64,000 nt of DNA, taken from NCBI GenBank assembly GCA_963798655.1, contig CAWCUH010000004.1:496001-560000 (forward strand). Direction: 5' to 3'. The notes below the pieces were generated by a model. It ran no database searches, was not told where the DNA came from, and worked only from the letters and a program-made list of their open reading frames with translations. This document shows positions 7,984 to 14,811 of this stretch, in pieces. The translations under genes and the position numbers were made by a program. The stretch comes from CAVSMC01 sp963798655. Lineage in GTDB: Bacteria; Pseudomonadota; Gammaproteobacteria; Burkholderiales; Casimicrobiaceae. Numbering within the stretch: position 1 is the first letter of the stretch; the number at the start of each line of letters is the position of its first letter.

Positions 7984-8628
7984 ATGAAGAAAACGCTATC
8001 CGCCCTGGCGCTGGCCGCGGGCATTCTGGTGAGCGCCGTACCTGCCAGCGCAGCCATCATGGTCACCTTCGCGCCAGCGTCGACGCACATCAACGTCGGC
8101 GATGACCTGAACGTGAACGTGTCGATCAGCGGGCTGGGCGCCGAAATACTGTCCGCCGTCGATCTCAACTTCCTGTTCTCGAGCGGCGCAGCGGCTTGGA
8201 CGATGGCCGATTTCGGTGCTCTGGAAAACGCGCTCAGCCTGGGTAACCCGGGTGTCGACGACTTTTTGTTCATGGATACGGCTACCGCCGGCAATGTCGG
8301 CATCCAGGCCTTTTCTCTCCTGGACGATGCGACGCTGGCGGCGGGCCAGGCCGACAGCTTCCTTCTCGGCACTTTCGTCTTGCATGGCACCGCTGACGGC
8401 GTGACGAACCTCGCTTTCGGCGCCGACCCCGACTTCCAGCGCAATTTCGTCGGCCTGGATGCGCTGAGCCTGAACGTCGTTCTCGGCACCGCGTGCATCG
8501 CCGTGGGAACGGGCTCCTGCAATGTCATCAGTGTGCCCGAGCCTGCAAGCCTCGCGCTCGTCGGGCTGGCCCTGCTGGTCGCCGTTGCCGCCGGTCGCGC
8601 GCGTCGCCGCACGCGCGTGGCGACCTGA
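7984..8628 (+). CDS. Cohesin-like PEP-CTERM surface protein
   Basis: The 214-residue protein has a signal peptide (residues 1-24, LVSAVPASAA). A beta-sandwich of about 150 residues follows, opening VTFAPASTHINVGDDLNVNV and ISGLGAEILSAVDLNFLFSS, the pattern of cohesin-like domains in PEP-CTERM proteins. The C-terminus is a textbook PEP-CTERM sorting signal: VPEPASLALVGL, a hydrophobic span, then RARRRTR. Exosortase would recognise the VPEP motif and release or anchor the protein in the exopolysaccharide matrix; no exosortase gene lies in this window. It sits 61 bp after the dockerin gene in the same presumed sigma-54 operon. A cohesin/dockerin partnership is inferred from domain types and adjacency. 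Confidence 0.85.
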   Translation: MKKTLSALALAAGILVSAVPASAAIMVTFAPASTHINVGDDLNVNVSISGLGAEILSAVDLNFLFSSGAAAWTMADFGALENALSLGNPGVDDFLFMDTATAGNVGIQAFSLLDDATLAAGQADSFLLGTFVLHGTADGVTNLAFGADPDFQRNFVGLDALSLNVVLGTACIAVGTGSCNVISVPEPASLALVGLALLVAVAAGRARRRTRVAT

Positions 8629-8655
8629 CGCGTTAGCCGACACCCGTCGTCGTCG

Positions 8656-8680
8656 AAAGGGCCGGCAATGCCGGCCCTTT
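8656..8680 (+). terminator. Terminator of the PEP-CTERM operon
   Basis: An 11-bp perfect stem, AAAGGGCCGGC (8656-8666) with GCCGGCCCTTT (8670-8680), encloses a 3-base loop 28 bp after the PEP-CTERM stop. The A/T ends of the stem give a short U-run, and it could act in both directions, also serving the minus-strand gene at 8705-8974. Confidence 0.7.
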
Positions 8681-8704
8681 CCAATCGCTGCAGCGGCCGC
8701 GCAG

Positions 8705-8974
8705 TCAGCCGGCGGTCCAGCCGGAAATCTGCGTGACGGCGACGATCGTCGTTTCGGTGAAGGCCTGAAACGGCGCCTGGATGCGCCGTACCGTCTCCTC
8801 GTCGGGCGCCTCGAGCAGTGTGTAGTTGTGCGAGCCGTCCGTCGCCGCCCACTCGCCACGGATGGTGACGCCGTCCGGTATCGACGCGTAGAAGCGTTTC
8901 GCGAGCGTGGCGAGCTCCCCGTACTGCGCGGGCGTGAGGCTCGGTCGCGTGCGGTTGGTGAGCAGGAACAGCAT
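8705..8974 (-). CDS. DUF3303-like small protein
   Basis: This 89-residue protein begins MLFLLTNRTRPSLTP. It has the ferredoxin-like layout of DUF3303/YCII-type domains, with GVTIRGEWAATDGSHNYTLLEA in the middle and a C-terminal beta strand. No signal or membrane segment is present. Family members are uncharacterised and often fall near stress genes. It converges on the PEP-CTERM operon. Confidence 0.6.
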   Translation of the reverse strand: MLFLLTNRTRPSLTPAQYGELATLAKRFYASIPDGVTIRGEWAATDGSHNYTLLEAPDEETVRRIQAPFQAFTETTIVAVTQISGWTAG

Positions 8975-9142
8975 GACATCGAGCGCAGGCGCGCTACGGC
9001 GCGCCGCGGATTGCACAACGAAGCGTTGCCGCGCAAGCATACCGCAGCGCACGCGTGCCCGGGCTGCGAGTCGGACCAGCGCAAGGCCCGCGCACGAAAA
9101 CAGCCGTTGCCTCGAGTACCATCTCGCGGATGAGGAGGCTCC

Positions 9143-10012
9143 ATGCCCGACAACGATAGCGTGCGCAGCAACCGGCGGGTCGTGCGGTCGAGCGAGCATG
9201 CCGGCGGCAGCACCGGCTTGGCGCGCGCGGTCGACGATCTGTACGAAGACCGCGTCGACGTCGTTGTCGTGCGTGACGCCGTGCCGGTGCGCCCGCTCGC
9301 GTCGGCCGCCGCGCTTCTCTCCATGGACGACCAGACGCGCGCGTGGTCGCGCCCGAACGCGGTGGCGCCGCCCGACGACATCTACATTCTCGGCACCGAC
9401 GCGCCGGCGACGCCGACGTACAGTGCGCCCACCGGCGCATCCTTCGCTGCGTATCTTGAGGGCGCTTCGAAGCATCGCACGCAGACCGCGGACGTTTTCC
9501 CCCCCGGCTTCGATGCGGTCGGCGAGATCGAGCGCACGATCGGCCGTGCCGGCAGCGGACGCCCGGTTGCGCTCGCGCACGCTCGCGACGGCCGGCCGTT
9601 CACGCCGTTCACGCTGCGTCGTCTCGCCGATGGCAAGCAGATCGGTTTGCATCACGACTACCACTACCGCCTCGCGCTCTACAGCGAGCTGGCGCCGCAA
9701 CTCGACACGACGACGCTGGTGAGCTGGGTGTTCACGCTGCAACGGCCCGACGCCGGCGGTGAGCTGGTCGTCTACAGCCTGACGCCGGACGACACCGACG
9801 TTCCCAAAGGACCGAACGGCCGACCCGACGTCGACGGCGTCGAGCGCGTTTTCGATCACAAGGCGTTCGCGACGGATTGTGGCGACTTCTTCCTGCTCGC
9901 TTCAGGTCGGTGCTATCACCGCGTGTCGCCGGTGCACGGCAGCGCGCGAGTCACGATGGGCGGCTTCCTCGCGCTCGATGCGGCCCGCGAACGGATTCTC
10001 TATTGGAGTTGA
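9143..10012 (+). CDS. 2-oxoglutarate/Fe(II)-dependent oxygenase-like protein
   Basis: The 289-residue protein starts at an ATG with a GAGGAGG ribosome site 7 bp upstream. Its C-terminal half has a double-stranded beta-helix pattern: HHDYHY near residue 172 supplies a possible HxD iron pair. About 90 residues later GDFFLLASGRCYHRVSPVHG supplies the distal histidine and a possible 2-oxoglutarate-binding basic residue. This matches the Fe(II)/2OG prolyl-hydroxylase-like superfamily. The N-terminal half (about 120 residues) is of unknown type. The substrate cannot be guessed; neighbours are unrelated stress genes. Confidence 0.55.
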   Translation: MPDNDSVRSNRRVVRSSEHAGGSTGLARAVDDLYEDRVDVVVVRDAVPVRPLASAAALLSMDDQTRAWSRPNAVAPPDDIYILGTDAPATPTYSAPTGASFAAYLEGASKHRTQTADVFPPGFDAVGEIERTIGRAGSGRPVALAHARDGRPFTPFTLRRLADGKQIGLHHDYHYRLALYSELAPQLDTTTLVSWVFTLQRPDAGGELVVYSLTPDDTDVPKGPNGRPDVDGVERVFDHKAFATDCGDFFLLASGRCYHRVSPVHGSARVTMGGFLALDAARERILYWS

Positions 10013-10250
10013 AGCGTTCGAGCGTCGGCCGCGCGAGCGTGCGGCGAGCGTCGATTCGAACTGATCGGCAGCTGGATTCCGCTCTCCCGGACATCGGGAC
10101 GCCCCCTCGCCGCGCGTCGGACCCGGGCCTACAGCCAGTCCGCTTTCGATCCGACAGCCCCCCGGGGCTGCCGGACCTACGCTGTATCCATCGACCAACG
10201 CTGCCTCGGCGGGCGAAGCTCGCGCTGCTCGTAACGGCAGTTCGACGACG

Positions 10251-10556
10251 ATGGCCAAAGATCACATCCCCGGAACGGAGCAGGGCCGTGCTACCGGCAA
10301 GCGATTGCCGGTCGCCGGACCCGTCGCCGACGACCCGACGCCAACGTCGCCGCTGATGCCGCACGAGCGCGACGAATCGCCGGAGATCGCATCCGGGGCG
10401 CGCTCGAAAGTGATACGCCAGGCGCAGCGTGATGTCGCGCAAGGCCGCGTCGATACCGAAGCGCGGACAAACGCGGTCCGCCATTTCGAACGCTCGGAGC
10501 GCCAGACGCCCGCGCACGCTGTCCGCGCCCCCCGCGGAAGAAAGGAACCGACATGA
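10251..10556 (+). CDS. Small conserved hydrophilic protein
   Basis: The 101-residue, charged and probably disordered protein has a central HERDESPEIASGARSKVI block followed by QAQRDVAQGRVDTEAR. Short proteins with this HERDES / DVxxGxVDTxxR pattern are widespread in Burkholderiales near stress genes; none has a known function. The stop overlaps the next start as ATGA (10553-10556), so it is co-translated with the crystallin-like protein. Two CCTAC half-sites upstream (10128-10132, 10176-10180) resemble half of the palindrome found elsewhere in this window. Confidence 0.6.
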   Translation: MAKDHIPGTEQGRATGKRLPVAGPVADDPTPTSPLMPHERDESPEIASGARSKVIRQAQRDVAQGRVDTEARTNAVRHFERSERQTPAHAVRAPRGRKEPT

Positions 10557-11212
10557 GACACTCTCGCAAGACCGCACTTATCGCAGGCCTCGCGCTCGGC
10601 GCCATTGCGTCGGCCGCGGCCGCCGACATCCAGTTCTTTGGTCGCCAGGATTTCCGCGGCCGGCAGCTCACGGCACAAGACCGCGTCGAGAACTTCGACG
10701 GCACCGGCTTCAACGATCGCGCATCGTCGGTGATCGTGCGCGGCGAGCCGTGGCTCGTTTGCAGCGACGCTCATTTCCGCGGCGAGTGCGTACGCCTGCG
10801 TCCGGGCGAATATCCGTCGCTCGGCGCGATCGGCATCGGCAACGAGATTTCGTCGGCGCGTCCGCTGGGCGATGAGCGGCACGCGCGCAACTGGGATCGC
10901 GACCACGAGCGCCACGGCTACTACGACCGCTCGCGCGTCACCTTGTACGAGGGGCCCAACTTCAGCGGCCGCTCGATGACGGTCGACCGCGACGCGATCC
11001 GCAACCTCGACCAGACCGGCTTCAATGATCGCGTCTCGTCGCTGCGCGTCGAAGGCGCGCCGTGGACGTTCTGCAGCGACGCGTTCTTCCGCGGTGACTG
11101 CAGGACGTTCAATCCGGGCGAGTATCCATCGCTGCCGGGCGATCTGTCGAACCGCATCTCCTCGGGTCATCAGGCCGGCCCGGAGCCGTACGCCGAAGGT
11201 CGCCGCTACTAG
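10553..11212 (+). CDS. Secreted beta/gamma-crystallin protein with two Greek-key domains
   Basis: A signal peptide (residues 1-24, ending SAAAA) is followed by two tandem beta/gamma-crystallin domains. Domain 1 (about 25-105) has IQFFGRQDFRGRQL and HFRGECVRLRPGEYPSL; domain 2 (about 128-205) has VTLYEGPNFSGRSM and FFRGDCRTFNPGEYPSL. Both hold the paired cysteines and the FNDRASS/FNDRVSS strand typical of bacterial members, which are calcium-binding periplasmic or secreted proteins of unknown role, often stress-induced. It is coupled by ATGA to the preceding small gene and ends in a strong terminator. Confidence 0.82.
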   Translation: MRHSRKTALIAGLALGAIASAAAADIQFFGRQDFRGRQLTAQDRVENFDGTGFNDRASSVIVRGEPWLVCSDAHFRGECVRLRPGEYPSLGAIGIGNEISSARPLGDERHARNWDRDHERHGYYDRSRVTLYEGPNFSGRSMTVDRDAIRNLDQTGFNDRVSSLRVEGAPWTFCSDAFFRGDCRTFNPGEYPSLPGDLSNRISSGHQAGPEPYAEGRRY

Positions 11213-11256
11213 AACAAGGCCCGAGCAATCGCTCGGCATTTCGTCCCGGCATTCGC

Positions 11257-11285
11257 GCGCGGTCGTCACGGCCGCGCATTTTTTT
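11257..11285 (+). terminator. Terminator of the crystallin operon
   Basis: GCGCGGTC (11257-11264) pairs with GGCCGCGC (11270-11277, one G-T pair) and is followed by A and T7 (11279-11285). Confidence 0.75.
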
Positions 11286-11302
11286 GCCCTGCGCGTAAGA
11301 AA

Positions 11303-11325
11303 AAGGGCCCGCCAAACGGGCCCTT
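11303..11325 (-). terminator. Terminator of the minus-strand gene at 11365-11628
   Basis: AAGGGCCCG (11303-11311) pairs perfectly with CGGGCCCTT (11317-11325). Read on the minus strand it is followed by a run of T (complement of 11299-11304). Confidence 0.75.
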
Positions 11326-11364
11326 CCGACGGCATATCGCCGCCCCGTTCGCGCACGCCGCGCG

Positions 11365-11628
11365 TCAGCGGCTGGTGCCGCCCGACGTTTCGCCGGGCTT
11401 CTTCGGCGACGCGCGCGTGAGCGCGGGGTCTTCACCCTTGCTGCGCGCACGCGCCCTGCGCTCGGCTTCATCGAGCTCGCGCGCCTCGGCCGGCGATTTT
11501 GGCGCCGCCTTGCCGGCGGCCGTGTCGACCTTGCCGGAGCGAACGAACTCGCTCTCGGCGTTGTTGAATTCGCGCGACGCCTTGTAGTTGCCTTCGCCGT
11601 GCTCGTCGTCCTGCGGTTGCTTGTTCAT
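11365..11628 (-). CDS. Small hydrophilic conserved protein
   Basis: The 87-residue protein has a GGAGAGG ribosome site just upstream of its ATG (11628). It opens with EHGEGNYKASREFN followed by FVRSGKVDTAAGKAAPKSP, a pattern seen in small uncharacterised Burkholderiales proteins found next to entericidin and CsbD genes. It is highly charged and likely disordered. Function unknown. It has its own terminator and lies 72 bp after the entericidin gene on the same strand. Confidence 0.6.
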   Translation of the reverse strand: MNKQPQDDEHGEGNYKASREFNNAESEFVRSGKVDTAAGKAAPKSPAEARELDEAERRARARSKGEDPALTRASPKKPGETSGGTSR

Positions 11629-11650
11629 TGAGCCTCTCCTACGAAAGATC

Positions 11651-11679
11651 GCAAAACAACGGCCGCCCGCGGCGGCCGT
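11651..11679 (-). terminator. Terminator of the entericidin-like gene
   Basis: CGGCCGCC (11660-11667) pairs with GGCGGCCG (11671-11678) over a 3-base loop. On the minus strand the stem is followed by TTGTTTTG. Confidence 0.7.
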
Positions 11680-11700
11680 GGACGCTTTTGCCGTGGGCGC

Positions 11701-11847
11701 TCAGTGCGGCTTCGCCTGATCGGCCGTCTTCTCGATCGCACGGCCCGACGCCTTGACGTCCTGACCGAAGCCTTCGACCGTGTTGCAGCCGGTCACGAGC
11801 GCCGTGAAACCGGCAAGGACCAGCAGTGCCGCAAGCTTGTTCAACAT
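11701..11847 (-). CDS. ecnB: Entericidin-type small lipoprotein
   Basis: This 48-residue gene has a GAGGAG ribosome site upstream of ATG 11847. The protein is MLNKLAALLVLAGFTALVTG then a lipobox cysteine (VTGC). The mature part NTVEGFGQDVKASGRAIEK is the hallmark of entericidin A/B lipoproteins (xTxxGxGxDxxxxGxxIE). Entericidin B is a stationary-phase, stress-induced outer-membrane lipoprotein implicated in bacteriolysis. No antidote partner (EcnA-type) is adjacent. Being alone, it may act simply as an envelope-stress lipoprotein. Confidence 0.88.
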   Translation of the reverse strand: MLNKLAALLVLAGFTALVTGCNTVEGFGQDVKASGRAIEKTADQAKPH

Positions 11848-12106
11848 GGCGTACTCCTCGCTTCGTTTACGGGAATGACTCGTGAACCGCCTTCGCGTTC
11901 ACTTGTTCGCATTGTCGGTATCGCGCATCGCGCCATATGTCGGTGTCGTGCCAATTACACTGTCGGACGTCGACTACACCTGGTCTCGCATGCGCGGGCC
12001 TCGGCGGCGCGGCCTTTTTTGCTCGGCGCTTAGAAATTATTCAGCCTGTTCGTCGCGGCATGCCGCACGATGCACGCTCGACGGGCCGTACGAGCCACGA
12101 AGGCAA
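11848..12106. other. Intergenic region between entericidin and the sigma-54 promoter
   Basis: No protein gene is convincing here. The stretch holds a hairpin GTGAAC...GTTCAC (11883-11902), a short GC stem followed by T6 at about 11997-12020 that could end a small plus-strand RNA, and a perfect 12-bp palindrome GCGGCATGCCGC (12055-12066) about 72 bp upstream of the predicted +1 at 12133. The palindrome is placed well for a sigma-54 activator. Confidence 0.35.
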
Positions 12107-12122
12107 TGGCACCGTCCTTGCT
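12107..12122 (+). promoter_or_regulatory. Sigma-54 (-24/-12) promoter upstream of the CHASE3 gene
   Basis: TGGCACC-GTCC-TTGCT has one mismatch to TGGCACG-N4-TTGCW and keeps GG-N10-GC (GG 12108-12109, GC 12120-12121). The predicted +1 is the A at 12133. The RNA would begin two bases before the long stem-loop at 12135-12218. Confidence 0.6.
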
Positions 12123-12132
12123 CGCCTGAGCG

Positions 12133-12218
12133 ATGGAGACCGCAGCGCGCACTCCCCTTCTGCCGTAATGACCGTTCGGCCGGTTGCCCGGATAGTCATT
12201 ACGCGCGTTGTGGTCTCC
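12133..12218 (+). ncRNA. Structured 5' RNA element (bulged 24-bp stem-loop) at a predicted sigma-54 start
   Basis: GGAGACCGCAGCGCGC (12135-12150) pairs along all 16 positions with GCGCGTTGTGGTCTCC (12203-12218), two pairs being G-U. After a 14-base bulge on the 5' side only (12151-12164), GTAATGAC (12165-12172) pairs perfectly with GTCATTAC (12195-12202). The apical loop is 22 bases. G-U pairs make sense only in RNA read from the plus strand. The element starts at the +1 predicted for the sigma-54 promoter and ends 76 bases before the CHASE3 ATG, so it is a 5' leader structure or a separate small RNA. It matches no family I recognise. Confidence 0.55.
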
Positions 12219-12294
12219 ACCTCCGGATGCGCCGCGGGGTGCGCTTGACGCTGCGCTGCATGCCGCCGACACTCTGCGGCTCGCCCCTGGCCCC

Positions 12295-13587
12295 ATGCCG
12301 CGCCGCATTTTCCTGTTCTGCACGCTGCTGCTTGCGCTCGCCGCCGCGTACACGATCGGCTCGGCGTGGATCACTGTCGGGCGCATCGCCCGACTGGACG
12401 CAGCCGGAAACGCGACCGCGCAGAGCCAGCAGGTCCTCTCGGCGCTGCATGCGTTCGCGACCGCCGCCGTCGACATCGAGAGCGGCGCTCGTGGCTACGC
12501 GCTTACTGGCAGCGATGCCTACCTGCAGCCGTTCGACGCGGCCCGCCGCGAGGCGCCTGCCCGGCTCGACGAGCTGCGTGACGTGCTGCGCAACGAGCCG
12601 GCGGAGCTCGCACGCGTCGAGCGGTTGACCGCTCTGCTCGCCGAGCGCATCGCAATGTCCGAGCACGCGATCGCGCAGAAACGCAGCGCGCCCGACGAGC
12701 CGTTCGCCCTGCGCTTCGGCGCGCGCGGTCACGAGGCCTCCGACGAGATCCGCCGCGTCGTCGACGACATCGAGACCGACGAGCGGCAGGACCTTGCCGG
12801 CCGCAAGATCGCGTGGCAGCAGGAATTGGAGCGCGCGCGCACGACGGAAGCGCTGTCGGCTCTGTCGAGCCTCACCGTCATCACATTGTCGCTGTGGGCG
12901 CTGCTGCGTCTGCGACGGATCGAAGTGCCGGCCGCGGCGCCGGCCGCGCGCGCGACGAAGGCATCGGCCGGGCCGGCGCCGCCCGCGGCACCCGCCATCG
13001 ACATCGACACGCTCATCGACGAAACGCTTCGCCGCGCGGCGATGCTGCAGGCATCGCATCCGGCCGGCTCCGCCGAGCGCGAGCACATCGACGCACTGCG
13101 CTCGGCGATCGAAGGCGCGCGCTCCGGAGGTTCGCCGTCCGACGCGAGCGTCGTGCTCGAGCGTCTCGGCCTTCCGACGGCGCTCTCTGCGCTCGCGCAC
13201 GCGGTGCGCGAAGCGCAGCGCTGCACGGTGCGCGAATCGATCGACGACGCTCCGCCGCTCTCGCTCGCCCAGGCCCTGCTGATCTTTCGCGCGGCGAGCT
13301 GGGCGCTCGACGTGCTGTGCTCCCGTCGTCCGCCAGGCGAGAGCGCAATCGGCCTCGCAGCCGAAGACGCGCATGTCGTGCTGCATGTTCAATCGACGCA
13401 GCACATGCAAAGCCCTCTCCGCGCTTCGCAGGAAGCAGAGCGCGCGCGACTTTCTCAGCAGGTGACCTCGGCGGGCGGCACATGGCAGTGGAGCGCCGGT
13501 GACGACGAACAGCGGCTGACGGTCACGCTGCCGGCACCATCGCAGCAATCGCTCGAGGCGCCGGCGTCCGAGCCGCTGCGCGCCTGA
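12295..13587 (+). CDS. CHASE3-domain membrane protein with a degenerate kinase-like C-terminus
   Basis: The ATG at 12295 places a clean first membrane segment (FLFCTLLLALAAAYTIGSAW) at the N-terminus of a 430-residue protein. Residues about 40-180 are a periplasmic CHASE3 domain with the ESGARGYALTGSDAYLQPF signature. A second membrane segment lies near residue 205. The C-terminal half (about 250-415) has the spacing of a NarL-family HisKA_3/HATPase unit. The phospho-acceptor ELHDE box is missing, the N-box is replaced by FRAASWALDVLCSR, and the DxGxG loop is absent. It should sense like the CHASE3 kinase at 21752 but not phosphorylate, suggesting a modulator. It lies behind a sigma-54 promoter and a structured leader. 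Confidence 0.72.
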   Translation: MPRRIFLFCTLLLALAAAYTIGSAWITVGRIARLDAAGNATAQSQQVLSALHAFATAAVDIESGARGYALTGSDAYLQPFDAARREAPARLDELRDVLRNEPAELARVERLTALLAERIAMSEHAIAQKRSAPDEPFALRFGARGHEASDEIRRVVDDIETDERQDLAGRKIAWQQELERARTTEALSALSSLTVITLSLWALLRLRRIEVPAAAPAARATKASAGPAPPAAPAIDIDTLIDETLRRAAMLQASHPAGSAEREHIDALRSAIEGARSGGSPSDASVVLERLGLPTALSALAHAVREAQRCTVRESIDDAPPLSLAQALLIFRAASWALDVLCSRRPPGESAIGLAAEDAHVVLHVQSTQHMQSPLRASQEAERARLSQQVTSAGGTWQWSAGDDEQRLTVTLPAPSQQSLEAPASEPLRA

Positions 13588-13622
13588 GGCTCGCTCCGGG
13601 CTTTTTCCGGTCAGTCGCTTGG

Positions 13623-13683
13623 GCATGGAAAGTTCTTCCATGCGCCGTGGCGGTTTTTGGCCGCGACACCCGGCAAAACCGCC
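13623..13683. promoter_or_regulatory. Two palindromes upstream of the csbD sigma-54 promoter
   Basis: GCATGGAA (13623-13630) and TTCCATGC (13636-13643) form a perfect inverted repeat around 5 bases, centred about 111 bp before the predicted +1. GGCGGTTTT (13649-13657) and AAAACCGCC (13675-13683) form a second perfect 9-bp pair centred near -78. Both sit where NtrC-family activators bind. The second could alternatively be a terminator for the CHASE3 gene, since it carries an A/T-rich stem base. Confidence 0.45.
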
Positions 13684-13717
13684 GCGTAACACGTTGTCGC
13701 TACACGAAATGCGCCGC

Positions 13718-13733
13718 TGGCACGCCGAATGCA
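13718..13733 (+). promoter_or_regulatory. Sigma-54 (-24/-12) promoter of csbD
   Basis: TGGCACG-CCGA-ATGCA has a perfect -24 box, one mismatch in the -12 box and exact GG-N10-GC spacing (GG 13719-13720, GC 13731-13732). The predicted +1 is about 13744, leaving a leader of 54 bases before the ATG at 13798. Confidence 0.6.
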
Positions 13734-13797
13734 GCGTCCTCCTCTGGACAGCGCGGCATGGGGCCGCGCGGACGAGCTCAATGAACGGAGTCACCCG

Positions 13798-14055
13798 ATG
13801 AACTGGGACCGCATCGAAGGCAACTGGAAGCAGCTCAAGGGCAAGCTGAAAGAGCGCTGGGGCAAGCTCACCGACGATCAGATCGACATGATCGCCGGCA
13901 AGCGTGACCAGCTCTCGGGTCGCATCCAGGAGCTGTACGGGCTCTCGAAGGACGAAGCCGACCGCCAGATCACCGAATTCGAGGACCTCCATTACGACTG
14001 GACGCCCGAAACGACGGGCGCCCGCGCGAGCGATCGGACGACGTCGCGCATCTGA
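13798..14055 (+). CDS. csbD: CsbD-family stress protein
   Basis: The 85-residue protein has the complete CsbD/YjbJ motif set: MNWDRIEGNWKQLKGKLKE, WGKLTDDQIDMIAGKRDQL and RIQELYGLSKDEADRQI. These small hydrophilic helical proteins are among the most abundant general-stress proteins; their mechanism is unknown. GGAG lies 9 bases upstream of the ATG. A sigma-54 promoter and upstream palindromes precede it, which is unusual because csbD homologues are normally under general-stress sigma factors. The Cys-repeat protein gene follows after 17 bp and is probably co-transcribed. Confidence 0.88.
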   Translation: MNWDRIEGNWKQLKGKLKERWGKLTDDQIDMIAGKRDQLSGRIQELYGLSKDEADRQITEFEDLHYDWTPETTGARASDRTTSRI

Positions 14056-14072
14056 CCCGCGAAGAGGGAACC

Positions 14073-14633
14073 ATGCTCAAACGACTGCTGAAACGACCGG
14101 AATACCTGCTTGACGCAATCGTCGTCGCACTCGCCGTGCCGACGATCGCGATCGCCGCCACGATGAGCAGCAGCGACTACAGCGCGGCGAAGGATCGCGC
14201 GAAGGCCGATTACAAGGCGCAAATCGCGCACTGCGATTCGCTGTCGGGCAACGACAAGGACGTGTGCAAGGCCGAAGCGAAGGCGTCGGAGAAGAAGGCG
14301 CGTGCCGAAGCCGAAGCGGCGTACAAGAACACGGACAAGGCGCGCCGCGACGCGCGGATCGAGGCCGCCGAGGCGGACTACGCGGTCGCGAAGGCGAAGT
14401 GCGACGCGATGAAGGGCAATGGTCGCGACGTTTGCGTCAAGGAAGCGAAAGCGGCCGAAGTGAAGGCGAAGGCCGATGCGAAGGCAACCGAGAAGGTCGC
14501 CGCCGTGCGGCGGGACGCCGTCGAGGACAAGCGCGACGCCGACTACAAGGTTGCGCTCGAGCGCTGCGATTCGATGTCCGGCGCCGCGAAGGATGCGTGC
14601 GTGTCCGATGCGAAGGCGAGACACGCGAAGTAA
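14073..14633 (+). CDS. Exported coiled-coil protein with repeated paired-cysteine modules
   Basis: A signal segment (residues about 11-29, LLDAIVVALAVPTIAIAAT) leads into an almost purely Ala/Lys/Glu/Asp helix of about 155 residues. Three modules of about 45 residues repeat: a tyrosine-lysine start, CDSLSGNDKDVC (or CDAMKGNGRDVC, CDSMSGAAKDAC), then a lysine/alanine-rich coiled coil. The two cysteines of each module are ten residues apart, suggesting three loop disulfides in the periplasm. Similar proteins in Burkholderiales are called TolA-like without evidence. The strong terminator at 14701 ends the csbD unit. Function unknown. Confidence 0.7.
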   Translation: MLKRLLKRPEYLLDAIVVALAVPTIAIAATMSSSDYSAAKDRAKADYKAQIAHCDSLSGNDKDVCKAEAKASEKKARAEAEAAYKNTDKARRDARIEAAEADYAVAKAKCDAMKGNGRDVCVKEAKAAEVKAKADAKATEKVAAVRRDAVEDKRDADYKVALERCDSMSGAAKDACVSDAKARHAK

Positions 14634-14700
14634 AGGGCCTCTCCTCCCGTCGGCCGCAAGGCGGCGGGATCTTCGTCCCCGCAAGACCGTGGTGGACTCC

Positions 14701-14729
14701 GGGCGGACCGCTGGTCCGCCCCTTTTTTT
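14701..14729 (+). terminator. Strong terminator of the csbD/Cys-repeat unit
   Basis: GGGCGGACC (14701-14709) pairs perfectly with GGTCCGCCC (14713-14721), followed by T7 at 14723-14729. Confidence 0.88.
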
Positions 14730-14737
14730 GTGAGCCG

Positions 14738-14755
14738 CGTAGGACCGTCCCTACA
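14738..14755 (+). promoter_or_regulatory. GTAGG-N6-CCTAC palindrome 1 (GacA-box-like)
   Basis: CGTAGG-ACCGTC-CCTACA. The inner 10 of 12 half-site bases form a perfect palindrome. The centre (14746.5) is 65.5 bp upstream of the ATG at 14812. The site resembles the TGTAAG-N6-CTTACA box bound by GacA/UvrY-type regulators. Confidence 0.5.
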
Positions 14756-14811
14756 AGAAGTGCACGGAGCGTCCGATGCGGTGTGCCATCCGGTGCAAGT
14801 ACCGTTTGGAG

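Noticed and set aside
11944..11950. A perfect minus-strand TTGGCACG upstream of the entericidin gene
   Set aside because: The -12 half is CGACA and the required GC at the N10 position is missing, so it fails the sigma-54 rule.
13619..13801. Short open frame in the csbD upstream region
   Set aside because: It covers the palindromes and the sigma-54 promoter, has no ribosome site and encodes no recognisable sequence.
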